Assembly (NCBI GenBank): GCA_905236755.1
Contig: CAJOCR010000010.1
Location: 1-64,000 of the forward strand
Reading direction: 5' to 3'
Origin: an uncultured Prevotella sp.
GTDB taxonomy: Bacteria; Bacteroidota; Bacteroidia; Bacteroidales; Bacteroidaceae
Length of the DNA: 64,000 nt
The position numbers were made by a program, and so were the translations under genes. Below the pieces are notes generated by a model. That model made no database searches and was not told the origin of the DNA. It was given only the letters and a program-made list of their open reading frames with translations. Positions 20,280-28,829 of the stretch are shown here, piece after piece (position 1 is the first letter of the stretch; every line of letters starts with the position of its first letter).

Positions 20280-20855
20280 CTAAAAATTTTCATTTAATTC
20301 CTGATAAATGCGCTGAACAGGAAGTCCCATTACATTAAAATAACTACCTTCTATTCCTGTTACCGCAATATAACCAATCCACTCTTGTATGCCGTAGGCA
20401 CCTGCCTTATCCATAGGTTTGTATCGTTCTACATAATAATCTATCTCGTCGGCAGTAAGAGTTTTGAAGGTTACCTTTGTTGATACCGAGAAATGATGTT
20501 GTTTCTCTTTGGTAGTAAGACACACACCTGTTGTAACTAAATGAGTGTGTCCACTTAAACGCCCAAGCATATCTTTTGCATCCTGCTCGTCCTGCGGCTT
20601 GCCCATTATCTCGTTACCAAGTATTACAACCGTATCAGCAGTAATAACAAGATCATTATCACCAATAGATTCAAGATACGCAGCTGCTTTCTGAACAGAA
20701 AGATATTCAGATACCTTCTCGGCTGCAAGTGTTGAAGGATAAGACTCGTCGATATCGGCAAGTACCTTTACTTCAAAAGGAATATCAAGCCCAGCCAATA
20801 ATTCTTTTCGCCTTGGCGAATTACTTGCAAGAATAAAGTTATATTTCTTTTTCAC
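20280..20855 (-). CDS. maf: Maf-family nucleotide pyrophosphatase
   Basis: Maf/YhdE family, 191 aa, hydrolyses dTTP/UTP or modified nucleotides to monophosphates. The N-terminal motif ILASNSPRRKELL and the ITADTVVILGNEIMGKP motif with the catalytic Asp are present, as is KAGAYGIQEW. It is last in a minus-strand operon with kdsC (54 bases upstream) and the DUF2520 gene. Confidence 0.94.
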   Translation of the reverse strand: MKKKYNFILASNSPRRKELLAGLDIPFEVKVLADIDESYPSTLAAEKVSEYLSVQKAAAYLESIGDNDLVITADTVVILGNEIMGKPQDEQDAKDMLGRLSGHTHLVTTGVCLTTKEKQHHFSVSTKVTFKTLTADEIDYYVERYKPMDKAGAYGIQEWIGYIAVTGIEGSYFNVMGLPVQRIYQELNENF

Positions 20856-20909
20856 GTTGCTTAACCTCTCATTTTTTAATATTTCAATATTTCAATTTTT
20901 CAATCTTCC

Positions 20910-21428
20910 TTACCATCCAAAGGCCTTGGCGTCGCTAAGCCATTTTCCTTGTGCTTTCAGCACTTGTTCAACGATATCGCGTCCACAGCCGTATCCACCC
21001 TTACGGTCTGATATGTAAAGACTTATGGCCTTGATGTCGCTACATGCATCAGCAGGACAGCAAGGACAGCCGCAACGCTTCATCACCTCATAGTCAGGAA
21101 TATCGTCGCCAACATATATCACCTCATCGGCAGAAAGGCAGTACTTCTTCAAGAACTCTTCGAAAGTAGTAATCTTCACAGAACACTTCATATAGATATC
21201 CTGTACTCCAAGATTCTCGTAACGTGTGCGAATAGCATTAGTGTTTCCACCTGTGAGTATAGCTATTCTAAGTCCCATTTTCTGAGCCAACTGAATAGCA
21301 TAACCATCCTTAATGTTTACTGTTCTAAGAGGTTCACCTTCACTCGACATAGTAATTGTTTCTGCCGACAGAACACCATCAACATCAAACACTATCGCCT
21401 TGATTTTCTTTAAGTTATAATTTATCAT
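20910..21428 (-). CDS. kdsC: KdsC-type HAD phosphatase (Kdo-8-phosphate phosphatase)
   Basis: HAD-superfamily phosphatase of 172 aa lacking a cap domain. The nucleophile motif is DVDGVLS (D15, D17), followed by ILTGGN and the metal-binding [12 protein letters not shown]. In Gram-negative bacteria such C0-type tetrameric enzymes release phosphate from Kdo-8-phosphate for LPS core synthesis. The GG(Y)[11 protein letters not shown] tail is typical of KdsC. Its ATG overlaps the stop of the upstream gene by 4 bases, indicating translational coupling. Confidence 0.9.
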   Translation of the reverse strand: MINYNLKKIKAIVFDVDGVLSAETITMSSEGEPLRTVNIKDGYAIQLAQKMGLRIAILTGGNTNAIRTRYENLGVQDIYMKCSVKITTFEEFLKKYCLSADEVIYVGDDIPDYEVMKRCGCPCCPADACSDIKAISLYISDRKGGYGCGRDIVEQVLKAQGKWLSDAKAFGW

Positions 21429-22201
21429 TTAATTAAAGCTTTACGATGAATACTTAACGACATTCGCTCGTAGATGTCTTTTACTATTGGATTATCTTTG
21501 AGCAGTTGTGACTGTGCCCGGATAACATTTTCGTCGTACCTCACAGCGGGTCCCGTCTGTGCTGTCTGTGGTGACAGTTCGTGAACCTTTCGTGCTGTTT
21601 CGTCAATCAATGGCAGCATTACGTCAAAGGGCAGTCCTTTCTTTTGCAGCACATCGGCAGAGAGCGCATAACAATGATTAGCAAAGTTACAGGCAAAGAC
21701 TGCAGCCAGATGAAGATACTTGCGGTCGTCTGACGAGAGTTCATATATCCTATCGGATATAGAGCCAGCCAAAGAGAGAAGCATGTCTTTTGAGTACTTA
21801 TCATTAGCCTCAACGAAACAAGGTATCTCTCTGAAATTCACTTCGCGCTCCTTCGAGAAAGTCTGCATAGGATACAGAACGCCATAATGCAGAGCCAAAC
21901 CGTCAAAGATGTTCATAGGCATACTTCCTGCTGTGTGAACAAATAGACGGTCTTTGCGTTCTGAGCAAACCTGCGCTACCAGTTCAGGCAATGCACTATC
22001 CTTGACCGACAATATATATATATCTGCATCTGTGCGTATTTCTGTAATCTCATTTGTGGGAGCAGCTCCTAACTTATTTGCCAACAGAGAAGCAGATTCC
22101 ATTGTGCGACTATACACCTGTGCGATATCGTGACCAGCGGCATAAAGCGCCTTACCCATATTGGTGGCCAGATTACCAGCACCTATCAATACAATCTTCA
22201 T
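21425..22201 (-). CDS. Rossmann-fold DUF2520 protein
   Basis: Putative NAD(P)-binding oxidoreductase-like protein, 258 aa. The N-terminus [19 protein letters not shown] is a canonical dinucleotide-binding GxGxxx motif, followed by AQVYSRT; residues about 130-250 form the helical DUF2520 domain. The fold resembles pyrroline-5-carboxylate reductase and ketopantoate reductase, but no substrate can be assigned. It is the first gene of the minus-strand operon and overlaps kdsC. This gene order with kdsC and maf is, as I recall, common in Bacteroidales. Confidence 0.85.
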   Translation of the reverse strand: MKIVLIGAGNLATNMGKALYAAGHDIAQVYSRTMESASLLANKLGAAPTNEITEIRTDADIYILSVKDSALPELVAQVCSERKDRLFVHTAGSMPMNIFDGLALHYGVLYPMQTFSKEREVNFREIPCFVEANDKYSKDMLLSLAGSISDRIYELSSDDRKYLHLAAVFACNFANHCYALSADVLQKKGLPFDVMLPLIDETARKVHELSPQTAQTGPAVRYDENVIRAQSQLLKDNPIVKDIYERMSLSIHRKALIK

Positions 22202-22222
22202 TATTAGTTATTTTTTCTACCG

Positions 22223-22230
22223 CAAAGATA
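22223..22230 (-). promoter_or_regulatory. -7 box of the DUF2520-kdsC-maf operon
   Basis: TATCTTTG on the minus strand, 21 bases before the ATG at 22201. No clear -33 box. Confidence 0.6.
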
Positions 22231-22274
22231 ATGATATTTTGTCATATCATTGATGATTTTATAAAAAGATTTAT

Positions 22275-22282
22275 TATTTTTG
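22275..22282 (+). promoter_or_regulatory. -7 box of the FemAB-like gene
   Basis: TATTTTTG ends only 4 bases before the GTG start at 22287, so the transcript probably begins at or next to the start codon. Confidence 0.55.
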
Positions 22283-22286
22283 CAAA

Positions 22287-23264
22287 GTGGAAGACTATAA
22301 AATAAAGATTATATCTAAAGCTGAAGAACTACCCCAAACAAGCTATAGCAACTTTTTCCATAGCAAGGAGTTGTTTCTGATATGCAAAAACACGAAAGGA
22401 CTAACCCCATTTATGGTTGTGGCTTTTCGCCAAGATGGTTCTGTAGCCGCCCACATGCTTGCCTTGCTGAGGCGCACAGGAAGTTTCTTCCCTCCGTATC
22501 TCCATTCGCATGCATTAATATATGGCCAAGGAGAGTATGACGATGAAGAAGGGCAGAAAAACATCTTCCCACTAATATTGAAAGCCATAACAAAAAAACT
22601 AAGAAGACAACTGTGCCTTTTTATCGAGTTTATAAACATCACACCAAAGATGTTTGGATATAAGGCATTCAGAGAAAACGATTATTTCCCTGTCAACTGG
22701 CAAGAGGTTCACAACTCGTTGCACAGCAAGGCTCCCATAGAACGACTGTCTAAAAGACAGATAAAGCGCATTGAGAAGGCTCAAAGGATGGGAGTTTCAT
22801 CACATAAGTTAGAGACAAAAGACGAGATTGACGAGTGGTACGATCTGCTTCATCGTTTCTACCGAACAAAGTTCCGTAAGTTCCTACCATCAAAGAGTCA
22901 TTTCACAGAGTTGTTCTCGTCAGAGAATGCAGCTTTGTTTTCTACTACTTACCGCAACAAGGTGATAGGTGTGTGTGCCTGCGTGTATTCCGAGGGAAAC
23001 GCCTATCTGTGGTATCTGGCTTCACGCAGAAAGCGTTACCCTAAACAACATCCTAATTTCATGACAATATGGTACGCCATACAGTATGCCTATGAACACA
23101 ACTATGCGCATATCTATTTCATGGACGCAGGTCTGCCGTTCTCTCGTAATCCTTATCGCGACTTTATTCTTAGCTTTGGTGGCAAACCAGTATCACACTA
23201 TCGCTGGTTCAGATTATCGCTTCCATGGATAAACCGATTCCTAAAACATTTTTTTCTCAATTAA
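22287..23264 (+). CDS. FemAB/GNAT-like acyltransferase
   Basis: Protein of 325 aa with a double-GNAT fold pattern. The N-terminal domain has FLICKNTKGLTPFMVVAFRQDGSVAAHML; the central basic region includes ERLSKRQIKRIEKAQRMGV. The C-terminal domain has KVIGVCACVYSEGNAYLWYLASRRKRYPKQHPNF, the strand-loop-helix seen in BioF2-like and FemAB peptidoglycan aminoacyltransferases. The substrate is unknown; a cell-envelope role is inferred. The start is GTG, with no in-frame ATG before residue 40. Lack of a leader suggests leaderless translation. Confidence 0.72.
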   Translation: MEDYKIKIISKAEELPQTSYSNFFHSKELFLICKNTKGLTPFMVVAFRQDGSVAAHMLALLRRTGSFFPPYLHSHALIYGQGEYDDEEGQKNIFPLILKAITKKLRRQLCLFIEFINITPKMFGYKAFRENDYFPVNWQEVHNSLHSKAPIERLSKRQIKRIEKAQRMGVSSHKLETKDEIDEWYDLLHRFYRTKFRKFLPSKSHFTELFSSENAALFSTTYRNKVIGVCACVYSEGNAYLWYLASRRKRYPKQHPNFMTIWYAIQYAYEHNYAHIYFMDAGLPFSRNPYRDFILSFGGKPVSHYRWFRLSLPWINRFLKHFFLN

Positions 23265-23334
23265 AACTTATCAAGAATTAAAGAATACTAAACTTGAATT
23301 AAAATAAAATGCAAAAAAAAGCGTTTTTATTTTA

Positions 23335-25704
23335 ATGAAAAGAATTTTATTATTTGCAATACTAATTTATTGTGCAGTTATTGCAGCTGCACAATCTTTC
23401 ACATTAAAGGGGCGTGTCATCGATGAAAACATGGCGCCTCTGGAACTGGCAACTGTATCTGTATTGAAGCAAGGAAAGGTGACAATGACTAATCTGAAGG
23501 GTGAATTCTCAATGCAGCTTCATTCCGCAGATAGCGTTGTTGTAAGTTTCTCTATGGTGGGATACAAGACCAAGAAACGTGTGTTGCGCAATCCGCGAGG
23601 AAAACAGAATCTTCAGATCGTGATGCATAGCGATAATGTTATTGACGAGATAAACGTAAAGGGACAGAAGATTCAGACCACACAAACGCAGGAACTAAAA
23701 ACAAGCGACCTAAAAAATATGAATGGTGCATCGGGAAACAATGTAGAGAAACTGGTGCAGATGCAGGCAGGTGTTACCACTCATAGCGAGCTGTCGTCAC
23801 AATATAATGTGCGTGGAGGCGCATTCGACGAGAATAGTGTGTATATTAATAACATAGAGGTATATCGTCCTTTCCTGGTAAGAAGCGGTCAGCAGGAAGG
23901 CCTTTCGGTTATCAATCCGAATATGGTTGAGAAGATAGACTTCTCTACAGGTGGTTTTGATTCGAAATATGGCGATAAGATGTCGTCGGTGCTAAGCATA
24001 AAATACAAACGTCCTACCCGCTTTGAGGCTTCTGCAGAAGCAAGTCTTATGGGAGGTGGCGTGTACGTTGGGTATGGCAATAAGAAGTTCTCGTGGAGCA
24101 ATAGCGCGAGATATAAAACCAACAGACTTCTGTTAGGCAGTCTTGAAACAAATGGTGAATACCGCCCTAACTTCCTTGATTATCAAACATACCTTAGCTA
24201 TCGTCCTAACGAGAGGTGGACAATAGATCTTATTGGCTGCTTGAATAACAATCATTATAATTTCAAGCCTACAAACAGAGAGACAAGCTTTGGTACATTA
24301 GAGAATGTGAAGTCGTTTAGAGTGTATTTCGACGGACAGGAGAAAGATGTTTTCCGCACATATTTTGGTAGTCTTGAACTTACCCGTAACTTCTCACCAA
24401 ACAGTTCACTGTCGCTTCAGGCATCAGCATTTTCAACCAACGAACGTGAGTGCTACGATATACAAGGACAGTACTGGCTTACACAGACTGAGACAAGCGA
24501 GAACTTAGGTGTAGGAACGTATTTTGAACATACGAGAAACTATTTAAAGGCCCATGTGGAGAGTTTCAAGATGATGTTCAAACATAAGATAGACAAGCAT
24601 AATATAGAAGCAGGTGCAACTATCAAGTTTGAACACATTGAAGACAACAGCACAGAATACGAGATGCGCGACTCAAGCGGATACAGTATTCCTCACACAG
24701 GAAAAGACCTTTATATGATTTACTCTCTTCGTGCAAGAAACACGATAGACAGTAAGCGTATAGAGGCTTATGCTCAAGACACATGGCGTTTTACAAGCGC
24801 TGGCGGCAACACCCATTTCACATTGAACTACGGTATCAGATTCAGTCATTGGAGCTTTAATCGTGAGACTATTGTTTCACCGCGAGTAGCACTCGGCATT
24901 ATTCCTGCATCCAACGAGAACGTTACCTTCCGTTTGGCAACAGGTATTTATTATCAAGCTCCATTCTATAAGGAACTAAGAGATACATCTACTGTTAATG
25001 GTGTTACGAAAGTAAATCTTAACACTAATATACGCAGTCAGCGCTCTATTCATTTCATAGCAGGTTATGACTACCGTTTCAAGATGAACAACCGACAGTT
25101 CCGCTTCACGGCAGAGGCTTATTACAAGGCACTGAGCAACCTTATCCCCTACTCTGTTAACAATGTGAAGGTTGTGTATTATGGCAAGAACGAAGCTAAG
25201 GGACACGTAGCTGGTGTAGATTTAAAGCTATACGGCGAGTTTGTACCTGGAACCGACTCATGGCTGAGTCTGTCTGTTATGGACACAAAGATGAAACATA
25301 ACGGACAAACCATCCCTATGCCTACCGACCAGCGTTATGCCCTGAACCTGTTCTTCACAGACTATTTCCCAAATACAGACAGATGGAAGATGTCGCTTAG
25401 TCTTAACTTTGCCGACGGTCTCCCCTTCTCGGCTCCTCATCAAGAGCAGTATCGTGCGTCGTTCCGTGCTCCAGCATATAAGAGAGCAGACATCGGTATG
25501 AGCTATTGTCTGTTTGATAGTAACAAACAAAACAAAAAGAGCTTATTCCGAAACGTGTGGTTAGGACTTGAATGTCTTAACATCTTCGGAATAAACAATG
25601 TAAACAGCTATTACTGGATTACCGATGTAAGCAACCAGCAATATGCCGTACCAAACTATCTTACGGGACGTATGCTTAACGCAAAGGTGAACTTTGCGTT
25701 CTAA
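23335..25704 (+). CDS. TonB-dependent receptor
   Basis: Outer-membrane transporter of 789 aa. A signal peptide (residues 1 to about 19, ending AAAQ) is followed by a carboxypeptidase-regulatory-like domain (about 22-105) with KGRVIDENMAPLELATV. The plug domain (about 125-230) contains NVEKLVQMQAGV and SQYNVRGGAFDENSVYINN. A 22-strand barrel ends in the aromatic terminal residue KVNFAF, the BAM signal. No SusD partner lies beside it, so it does not look like a polysaccharide-utilization pair; the substrate is unknown. No promoter box is recognised in its 70-base leader. Confidence 0.9.
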   Translation: MKRILLFAILIYCAVIAAAQSFTLKGRVIDENMAPLELATVSVLKQGKVTMTNLKGEFSMQLHSADSVVVSFSMVGYKTKKRVLRNPRGKQNLQIVMHSDNVIDEINVKGQKIQTTQTQELKTSDLKNMNGASGNNVEKLVQMQAGVTTHSELSSQYNVRGGAFDENSVYINNIEVYRPFLVRSGQQEGLSVINPNMVEKIDFSTGGFDSKYGDKMSSVLSIKYKRPTRFEASAEASLMGGGVYVGYGNKKFSWSNSARYKTNRLLLGSLETNGEYRPNFLDYQTYLSYRPNERWTIDLIGCLNNNHYNFKPTNRETSFGTLENVKSFRVYFDGQEKDVFRTYFGSLELTRNFSPNSSLSLQASAFSTNERECYDIQGQYWLTQTETSENLGVGTYFEHTRNYLKAHVESFKMMFKHKIDKHNIEAGATIKFEHIEDNSTEYEMRDSSGYSIPHTGKDLYMIYSLRARNTIDSKRIEAYAQDTWRFTSAGGNTHFTLNYGIRFSHWSFNRETIVSPRVALGIIPASNENVTFRLATGIYYQAPFYKELRDTSTVNGVTKVNLNTNIRSQRSIHFIAGYDYRFKMNNRQFRFTAEAYYKALSNLIPYSVNNVKVVYYGKNEAKGHVAGVDLKLYGEFVPGTDSWLSLSVMDTKMKHNGQTIPMPTDQRYALNLFFTDYFPNTDRWKMSLSLNFADGLPFSAPHQEQYRASFRAPAYKRADIGMSYCLFDSNKQNKKSLFRNVWLGLECLNIFGINNVNSYYWITDVSNQQYAVPNYLTGRMLNAKVNFAF

Positions 25705-25844
25705 CTAAAATACATAAACCAGAGAATTACCAACGCTGCTATTATTGCAACAGCAATAACAGATTTGATTAAACAGCTTGTTATCTTCTTAACTATAACA
25801 ATTCCTACTACAAGTGCTATAAGAACAAAAATAAAATATGTCAT
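25701..25844 (-). CDS. Small hydrophobic membrane protein, 47 aa
   Basis: ATG at 25844 to TAG at 25701-25703 encodes 47 residues, starting MTYFIFVLIALVVGIVIVKK and ending LVILWFMYFS. The layout is two predicted membrane helices separated by a short Lys/Cys/Lys loop. Its stop codon overlaps the stop of the convergent TonB-receptor gene. It lies downstream of the pseudouridine synthase gene on the same strand, with a GC-rich palindrome between. It is unrecognised and could be chance, but the clean hydrophobic pattern and positive loop favour a real small gene. Confidence 0.5.
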   Translation of the reverse strand: MTYFIFVLIALVVGIVIVKKITSCLIKSVIAVAIIAALVILWFMYFS

Positions 25845-25852
25845 AATTTAAA

Positions 25853-25883
25853 CCTCACCCTAACCCTCTCCGAAGGGAGAGGG
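25853..25883. repeat. GC-rich palindromic repeat copy 1
   Basis: Imperfect palindrome of the CCCTCTCC...GGGAGAGGG type in an AT-rich gap. Related copies lie at 25961, 27975, 28035, 52697, 53018 and 63422. Confidence 0.7.
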
Positions 25884-25960
25884 AAAGTAAACTGATGAAA
25901 TATATTTTAAAACTATTTATAACTAAAATAACCTCGCAAACCATCCTCAACCTGTTGATT

Positions 25961-25994
25961 CTCCTCCCCTTTGGCGAGGTTGGGAGGGGTTAGC
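25961..25994. repeat. GC-rich palindromic repeat copy 2
   Basis: CTCCTCCCC...GGGAGGGG arms around a short loop, overlapping the last codons of the pseudouridine synthase gene on the minus strand. Same family as copy 1. Confidence 0.65.
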
Positions 25995-26889
25995 CCTTTA
26001 GCGCATGAATAAAGCTTCCTGGTATCTGGCTTTCAAATTCCAGTCGCTGGTGAGTGATTGGATGAACGAAGCAGAGCACATAAGCATGCAGACATAATCT
26101 GCCACAAGGGTCATCACCATTACCATACTTAATGTCGCCACATACAGGATGTCCCATATCAGCACTATGAACGCGTATCTGGTTCTTTCGGCCTGTCTCT
26201 AACCTATATTCCACTAACGAATAGTTGGCTGAACGGTTGAGAACATGGAAATGGGTAACAGCATATTTTCCTCCGTTGTCGGTAGGCGAAGAATAAGTGA
26301 TATAAGCTTTATTGTCTTTTAGCCAGTTGGCAATTGTGCCTTCCTCGTGTTCCATCTCACCTGACACAAGAGCCACATAACGACGATCATAAACGGTATT
26401 GTGCCAGTCTTCCTCTAACTTCAGTTCTGTAGCCTTGTCCTTGGCATATATCATCAAACCGCTGGTATCTCTGTCGAGACGATGAACAACATGAGCATTG
26501 CATTTCTGACGACTCTGATGGAAATAATCATCAAGCACAGCCTTTACATTTAGCGAACTGTGACCTGCAGCCATAGACAGAATACCAATATTCTTCTCTA
26601 CTACAACAAGATACTGGTCTTCATAAACAATCTTCACGTAACGATTCTTAAACACAGCATTATTCTGCTTTGTCTTGCTCATGCTGATACGCATACCTGG
26701 ACGAAGGGCATAGTCGAAACGGGTAACTATTTTCCCATTAACCTTTATGCCTTTTCCTTTTAGGGTGGCCTTAACCTTACTACGGCTCACACCCTTCACA
26801 TTATTCAAAAGCCAGTCAAGCAACTGACCTTCTTCTTTTACCTCATATTGAGCGTAATCGCCTTTTGAAATCTGATTGTTTATTCTCAT
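25990..26889 (-). CDS. RluA-family pseudouridine synthase
   Basis: RNA pseudouridine synthase of 299 aa. An N-terminal S4-like RNA-binding domain (about residues 15-85; LLDWLLNNVKGVSRSKVKATLKGKGIKVNG) is followed by the catalytic domain with HRLDRDTSGLMIYAK (catalytic Asp about 138), RRYVALVSG and GRKNQIRVHSADMGHPVCGD. The RluA/C/D target (23S rRNA or tRNA) cannot be told from sequence. The start at 26889 is chosen because the -7 box (26898-26905) lies inside the longer open frame. The predicted leader is only about 5 bases. Confidence 0.92.
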   Translation of the reverse strand: MRINNQISKGDYAQYEVKEEGQLLDWLLNNVKGVSRSKVKATLKGKGIKVNGKIVTRFDYALRPGMRISMSKTKQNNAVFKNRYVKIVYEDQYLVVVEKNIGILSMAAGHSSLNVKAVLDDYFHQSRQKCNAHVVHRLDRDTSGLMIYAKDKATELKLEEDWHNTVYDRRYVALVSGEMEHEEGTIANWLKDNKAYITYSSPTDNGGKYAVTHFHVLNRSANYSLVEYRLETGRKNQIRVHSADMGHPVCGDIKYGNGDDPCGRLCLHAYVLCFVHPITHQRLEFESQIPGSFIHALKG

Positions 26890-26897
26890 ATCGTCTG

Positions 26898-26905
26898 CAA
26901 AGATA
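26898..26905 (-). promoter_or_regulatory. -7 box of the pseudouridine synthase gene
   Basis: TATCTTTG on the minus strand, 8 bases from the ATG at 26889, implying a very short leader. Confidence 0.6.
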
Positions 26906-26978
26906 ATAAAAATCGCATTAATATCTCTGCAGATTAAAGATTTTAGCGCTTCTAACATACTTTTAGGCCAAAAAGCAT

Positions 26979-26986
26979 TACCTTTG
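26979..26986 (+). promoter_or_regulatory. -7 box of the GT2 gene
   Basis: TACCTTTG, 29 bases before the ATG at 27016 and divergent from the box at 26898. No good -33 box. Confidence 0.55.
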
Positions 26987-27015
26987 TAACAAGTTGAAAA
27001 TGTTTTTATTACACT

Positions 27016-28020
27016 ATGCATAATACAGATATCTCACCAACCAAACCACTGATAAGTTTCATCATCACAACATACAACATCCCAGGCGATTACCTTGTGG
27101 AGGCGATAGAAAGTGCGATGAGCCTTACCCTTTCAGATCAGGAACGTGAAATTATTGTTGTTGATGACGGGTCAGACAGTATTGACACACTGAACAGCAT
27201 AAAAAACCTTGCCAACAACATTATATATATAAGACAAGCCAATCAAGGTTTGTCGGCAGCTCGCAATACCGGTCTTAGAATAGCGCAAGGACAATACATT
27301 CAGTTTATTGATGGTGATGACAAACTATTGCGTACACCTTACGAGCATTGTCTTGATATTATGCGGTATCACAACCCTGATATTGTTATCTTCGAGCTTA
27401 CAACAAAGAACGAGAAAACAATACCATTCAACTACGAGGGTCCGATAACTGGTGCTGAATATATGCACAACAATAATGTAAAGGCATCAGCATGCGGTTA
27501 TCTTTTCAAGAAGAAGGCATTAGGTTCGCTGCTCTTCCCTCTTAACATTCTTCATGAAGACGAAGAGTTCACTCCACAACTGCTTCTTCGCTGCGAACGA
27601 GTGTTTACTACTCAGGCAGAAGCCTATCTGTATCGTCAGCGCAAGAATTCTATCATGCATCCTTCATCAAAGGAAAAGCAAGCAGAAAGTCTTAACGATA
27701 CCGAGCAGGTTATCTATCACCTGCAGAAACTGTCTCTAAGCTTACCAGAGGTAGAACGAATAGCAATAGAAAGACGCATTGCACAGCTCACCATGGACTA
27801 TTTATATAATATAATGTGCAAAACACATAGCCCAAAAGAGGTAGAAGAAGCTGTTGAACGACTATCTAAACACAATCTGTTTCCACTACCAGACAAGAAA
27901 TACACGAAAAAGTACAGCCTATTCAGAAAGGCTACTATGACTTCGTGGGGCAGAAAGGCAATGACAATAGTAGCCTCTCTCCGACCCTCCCCAAAGGGGA
28001 AGGGAGAACTAACTGACTAA
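27016..28020 (+). CDS. Family 2 glycosyltransferase
   Basis: GT-A fold glycosyltransferase of 334 aa. The N-terminus ISFIITTYNIPGDYLVEAIESA, the nucleotide-sugar Asp pair VVDDGSD (D50, D51), NQGLSAARNTGLRIAQGQYIQFIDGDD (the DXD-like site at about 99-102) and LHEDEEF are classical for GT2. It has no membrane helices, so it is probably a cytoplasmic enzyme of surface glycan synthesis; donor and acceptor are unknown. The last residues (LRPSPKGKGELTD) are encoded by a GC-rich palindromic repeat, suggesting that insertion of the repeat created the present C-terminus. Confidence 0.9.
   Translation: MHNTDISPTKPLISFIITTYNIPGDYLVEAIESAMSLTLSDQEREIIVVDDGSDSIDTLNSIKNLANNIIYIRQANQGLSAARNTGLRIAQGQYIQFIDGDDKLLRTPYEHCLDIMRYHNPDIVIFELTTKNEKTIPFNYEGPITGAEYMHNNNVKASACGYLFKKKALGSLLFPLNILHEDEEFTPQLLLRCERVFTTQAEAYLYRQRKNSIMHPSSKEKQAESLNDTEQVIYHLQKLSLSLPEVERIAIERRIAQLTMDYLYNIMCKTHSPKEVEEAVERLSKHNLFPLPDKKYTKKYSLFRKATMTSWGRKAMTIVASLRPSPKGKGELTD
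27975..28007. repeat. GC-rich palindromic repeat copy 3, inside a coding 3' end
   Basis: CTCTCTCCGACCCTCCCC and GGGGAAGGGAGA arms. It lies within the last codons of the GT2 gene. Confidence 0.65.
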
Positions 28021-28488
28021 ATTGTAATATGGAAGCCTATCCCAACCTTCCCGATAGGGAAGGAGTTAAAACAGCAAATAAGTAGCCTAAAGCGCAAACA
28101 GATGGTTAGCCCCTTCCCTAAAGCAATATGTAAAGATTGAAAGAAGGAAAATTGAAATATTATCAATATTCATTATTAATTATTAATTAGCATTGCTTGC
28201 AATGCGTCAAGGGGGATGGGGGAGGCTACTTATTTTCTTCTTGATTATGAACTATTATACAGAGTATATTTACTTGCGAAACTTAAACTATATTACTTCT
28301 CTTCGGTTTAAAATTCAAAGTTCAAAGTTCAATATTCAATGGCAGAACACCGCTCCGCGTTAACGCACACAATATTTTTAACACCAGTTAACAGTTTGTA
28401 ATTTATTGATTTACAATACTTTACAGAAAAGTTACAAAATACCCTAAAAAAAGTTCATAAAAAAAGAACAACCTATTAAAAAATTACT
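28021..28488. repeat. Non-coding region with palindromes and a large inverted repeat
   Basis: GC-rich palindrome copy 4 lies at about 28035-28067. A perfect 11-bp inverted repeat, ATAAGTAGCCT (28078-28088) with AGGCTACTTAT (28223-28233), encloses about 134 bases that hold smaller hairpins, including GCATTG/CAATGC (about 28190-28206). The right arm runs into ATTTTCTT and then a segment resembling that after the element ending at 47772 (TTGATTATGAA, TATTATACAGA). Tandem TTCAAAG/TTCAATA heptamers occur at about 28317-28340. No gene is seen. Confidence 0.5.
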
Positions 28489-28496
28489 TACCTTTG
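28489..28496 (+). promoter_or_regulatory. -7 box of the small lipoprotein gene
   Basis: TACCTTTG, 51 bases before the ATG at 28548. No clear -33 box. Confidence 0.55.
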
Positions 28497-28547
28497 CAAC
28501 GTTTTAATAAACAAATGATTGTTTTACAGATTTAAAAAGCAAAGAAA

Positions 28548-28718
28548 ATGAAGAAATTAGTTTTAATGTTCGTAGCTATCGCAGCTATCTCTTTCGCATC
28601 TTGTGGTAACAAAACTGCTGCTAACGCAGCTGCTGCAGATTCTGATTCTGTAGCTGACACAACTCTTGCAGATTCAGCTGTTGATTCTGCTGCTGTTGAC
28701 ACAACAGTTGCTGAGTAA
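28548..28718 (+). CDS. Small Ala/Asp-rich lipoprotein, 56 aa
   Basis: ATG at 28548 to TAA at 28716-28718. The N-terminus MKKLVLMFVAIAAISFASC is a lipoprotein signal with the lipid-acceptor Cys at 19. The mature part is about 37 residues, almost only Ala, Asp, Ser, Thr and Val with a repeating D-S-A-V-D-S/T pattern, hence very acidic and probably unstructured. It has its own promoter box and a strong terminator 30 bases downstream, so it is a complete single-gene unit and possibly abundant. The function is unknown; the domain-free layout resembles small outer-membrane lipoproteins. Confidence 0.8.
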   Translation: MKKLVLMFVAIAAISFASCGNKTAANAAAADSDSVADTTLADSAVDSAAVDTTVAE

Positions 28719-28747
28719 TTTTAGCTCGAATTGAAAAAATGAGAGAC

Positions 28748-28784
28748 AAACCGTCTGGAACTCAGTTCCGGACGGTTTTTTTAT
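28748..28784 (+). terminator. Strong rho-independent terminator
   Basis: A 14-base arm (28748-28761) pairs with 28765-28778 across a TCA loop with one G-T pair, followed by a T-run. It ends the small lipoprotein gene and precedes mazG. Confidence 0.88.
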
Positions 28785-28829
28785 TCCCTTTTGCAAACAC
28801 CCCTACTTTTAAAATCAAGATAAACACTC

